Origin: UBA8231 sp964512165 | GTDB lineage: Bacteria > Latescibacterota > UBA2968 > UBA8231 | Assembly: GCA_964512165.1 (NCBI GenBank) | Contig: CAZEHQ010000190.1 | Span: 1 to 8,972, forward strand | DNA: 8,972 nt | Direction: 5' to 3' | Notes under the pieces: generated by a model | Database searches by the model: none | Seen by the model: the letters and a program-made list of their open reading frames with translations, nothing else | What the model was told of the DNA's origin: nothing | Translations under genes and position numbers: made by a program | Shown here: one piece after another, positions 7,965 through 8,972 of the stretch | Position numbering within the stretch: position 1 is the stretch's first letter | Layout of the letters: every line of letters begins with the position of its first letter

Positions 7965-8786
7965 TCAGCGCAGCCGGGTCAGCTGTGCCGAGGGCCGGAA
8001 GAGCGAGTCGGGAAGGGCTTCGTGCGAGAGCCGCAGGACCTTGCGCGAGAGCCGCAGCAGCTGCTTCTCGGCGCCCGATCCGGCGGCGGTGAAGACATCC
8101 AGCCGGGAGCTCATCGGGAATCCCTCGAGGGCCTCCAGCTTCTGCTCCAGCCCGGGATCTTCCAGGCCCTCGCCCAACCCGCCGCCGAAGGCGAGGGGCG
8201 CCAGCGAGGTGCGCGACTCCTGCAGCCGCAGGAAGGAGGCGATCTCCTCGTAGCCGGGGAATCCCTCGGCCATCCACGCCTGGTAGAGGTAGCGGTTGGT
8301 GCGCGTCACCTCCCGCGTGCCGGGCCGGAAGTGGCGGGCCGTCATCTCCACCGCCACCCGGCGGCAGAGGATGCCGGCGATCTTCATGCTGTCGGGAAGG
8401 GACCGCGTGCGGAAGGAGATCTCCCGGTCGGGGGTATCCTCCGCGGCCCCGGCGGCTGACGGCTTCGCCGCCGGCAGCGGCTCCTGACGTACGGTAAGGG
8501 CGGTGCGGTCGATGTCGTACAGCCGTCCCTGGTCAAGGCGCAGGATCGTCGTCGACCGCAGACTCTTCCCCTGGCTCACCAGCACCTTCGCCATCCGCTC
8601 GGAGGTCTCGATGTCGGCGCTGACCCGCTGCTTCGAGCCCTGGATGCAGACCTGGTACACGGTCCGCCGGGCGCCGCTCTTGCCCGGCCCTACGCCGGAG
8701 TGAACGACCTCCTCCTCGTAGCAGACGTCGGCCTGCGCCGCACAGGCGCCGGCGAGCAACGCAACCGCCCAGTGGACCTGCCTCAT
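7965..8786 (-). CDS. Secreted or lipid-anchored protein, DUF4412-like, first gene of the tam operon
   Basis: A 273-residue exported protein of unknown function. I start it at ATG 8786, not the longer frame from 8849, because GGGGGAG lies seven bases upstream and a signal sequence follows (RQVHWAVALLAGACAAQA). Cleavage could be type I after AQA (Ala19), or lipoprotein-type before Cys15 (LLAGAC, a loose lipobox). Other cysteines are at 22, 47 and 141. The mature part resembles DUF4412-type proteins: a GSKQR strand (50-54), ILRLDQGRLYDID (81-93), KIAGILCRR (135-143) where the family has a K-x-x-G-x-x-C motif, an aromatic LYQAWMAEGFPGYEE segment (167-181) and a closing LPDSLFRPS (258-266). It stops 18 bases before tamB and is in the same frame. 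A LolA-like lipid-binding fold is a guess from this layout. Gene and export are firm; family is moderate. Confidence 0.85.
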   Translation of the reverse strand: MRQVHWAVALLAGACAAQADVCYEEEVVHSGVGPGKSGARRTVYQVCIQGSKQRVSADIETSERMAKVLVSQGKSLRSTTILRLDQGRLYDIDRTALTVRQEPLPAAKPSAAGAAEDTPDREISFRTRSLPDSMKIAGILCRRVAVEMTARHFRPGTREVTRTNRYLYQAWMAEGFPGYEEIASFLRLQESRTSLAPLAFGGGLGEGLEDPGLEQKLEALEGFPMSSRLDVFTAAGSGAEKQLLRLSRKVLRLSHEALPDSLFRPSAQLTRLR

Positions 8787-8793
8787 GATCGGA

Positions 8794-8800
8794 CTCCCCC
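8794..8800 (-). promoter_or_regulatory. Ribosome binding site of the DUF4412-like gene
   Basis: GGGGGAG on the - strand, seven bases before ATG 8786, is a good Shine-Dalgarno match. It fixes the start at residue 22 of the longer open frame, where the signal peptide begins. Confidence 0.7.
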
Positions 8801-8822
8801 GGTGGCTGGATGGAGAAGGCAG

Positions 8823-8828
8823 AATATA
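8823..8828 (-). promoter_or_regulatory. Possible -10 box of the operon promoter
   Basis: TATATT on the - strand is the only AT-rich hexamer in the 186-base upstream region. It lies 36 bases before ATG 8786, leaving room for a short leader with the ribosome site. No good -35 hexamer is seen 16-18 bases further up (GGGTGC at 17), so the promoter may be activator- or alternative-sigma-dependent, or this may be chance. Confidence 0.35.
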
Positions 8829-8884
8829 GGCAGGGGGGGAAAGCGGCACCCCTGCCGGCGGCTGGCGGGACCGGCGGCCGGACA

Positions 8885-8928
8885 GGGACGCCTCCCGGCC
8901 TGGGGGACGCCTGCAACAGCCGAGGCGT
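8885..8928. repeat. Short direct/inverted repeat cluster upstream of the operon
   Basis: GGGACGCCT occurs at 8885-8893 and again at 8904-8912, 19 bases apart. The core ACGCCT then recurs inverted as AGGCGT at 8923-8928. The cluster is about 57-100 bases upstream of the possible -10 box and could be an activator site. Short GC-rich repeats are easily found by chance at this base composition. Confidence 0.3.
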
Positions 8929-8944
8929 GCGGCTCTCGGCCCGG

Positions 8945-8971
8945 CGCCGCCAACGGGACTCGTTGGTGGCG
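8945..8971. other. Stem-loop at the right edge of the window
   Basis: CGCCGCCAAC (8945-8954) pairs with GTTGGTGGCG (8962-8971) around the seven-base loop GGGACTC; nine pairs are Watson-Crick and one is G-T. No T-run follows on the - strand, and the window ends immediately on the + strand. Whether it is a terminator of a gene beyond the edge or another structured element cannot be told here. Confidence 0.4.
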
Positions 8972-8972
8972 G

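Noticed and set aside
3583..8277. 1,564-codon open frame on the - strand
   Set aside because: Only its last 140 codons, downstream of the gap, are real (TamB C-terminus). The part upstream of 4015 is an Arg/Gly/Pro-rich shadow of tamB and of the DUF4412-like gene.
8787..8849. Longer N-terminus for the DUF4412-like protein
   Set aside because: The extra 21 residues are proline/serine-rich, would bury the signal peptide, and overlap the ribosome site and the -10-like box.
8831..8854. CAGGGG...CCCCTG inverted repeat as a terminator or operator
   Set aside because: The stem is only 6 bp with a 12-base loop in G/C-only runs and no T-tract; chance is likely.
8941..8972. Possible tRNA T-arm at the right edge
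   Set aside because: The stem is the right size but the loop (GGGACTC, or GAGTCCC on the other strand) lacks the TTCRA signature, and no acceptor or anticodon arm is seen.

Overview
The window is very GC-rich (visibly around 70%) Gram-negative DNA. It includes a 10-N scaffold gap, so it is most likely part of a metagenome assembly. The outer-membrane and inter-membrane proteins require a two-membrane cell. GC content and a tamB-before-tamA gene order would fit an FCB-related or deep-branching high-GC lineage (Krumholzibacteriota, Eisenbacteria or Gemmatimonadota type) or a deltaproteobacterial-grade organism. The sequence alone does not settle this and I hold it with low confidence.

Layout from left to right: (1) positions 3-503 on the + strand are the C-terminal half of an MgtE-family magnesium channel/transporter, cut by the left edge. 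(2) Positions 500-8786 are a tightly packed four-gene operon on the - strand. In transcription order it holds a secreted DUF4412-like protein (8786-7965), a TamB/DUF490 inter-membrane protein (7946-3583, interrupted by the gap at 4006-4015), a three-POTRA Omp85/TamA-type outer-membrane protein (3581-1470) and a YihY/BrkB-family inner-membrane protein (1468-500). (3) Positions 8787-8972 are a non-coding upstream region with an AT-rich -10-like box, a short repeat cluster and a stem-loop at the window edge.

The operon looks like one envelope-spanning machine. TamB is anchored in the inner membrane and bridges the periplasm. The Omp85 protein is its outer-membrane docking site. The YihY protein is an inner-membrane partner candidate, and the first gene supplies a periplasmic or lipid-anchored protein. 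Spacing is extreme: 18 nt between genes one and two, then 1 nt at each of the next two junctions. Those two junctions carry the same 11-base stop/start sequence, implying translational coupling. Known roles of TamB-family proteins in glycerophospholipid movement, and of YihY/YhjD relatives in lipid A biogenesis, make a phospholipid or outer-membrane-assembly conduit the best hypothesis.

The main oddities are: the gap length must be wrong if tamB is intact; TamB and its partner end in matching beta-signal-like nonapeptides; the TamA-type barrel carries an 18-bp tandem repeat encoding an Asp/Gly/Phe-rich loop; and mgtE and the yihY-family gene converge on a shared CTAG, with a likely terminator for mgtE inside the other gene.
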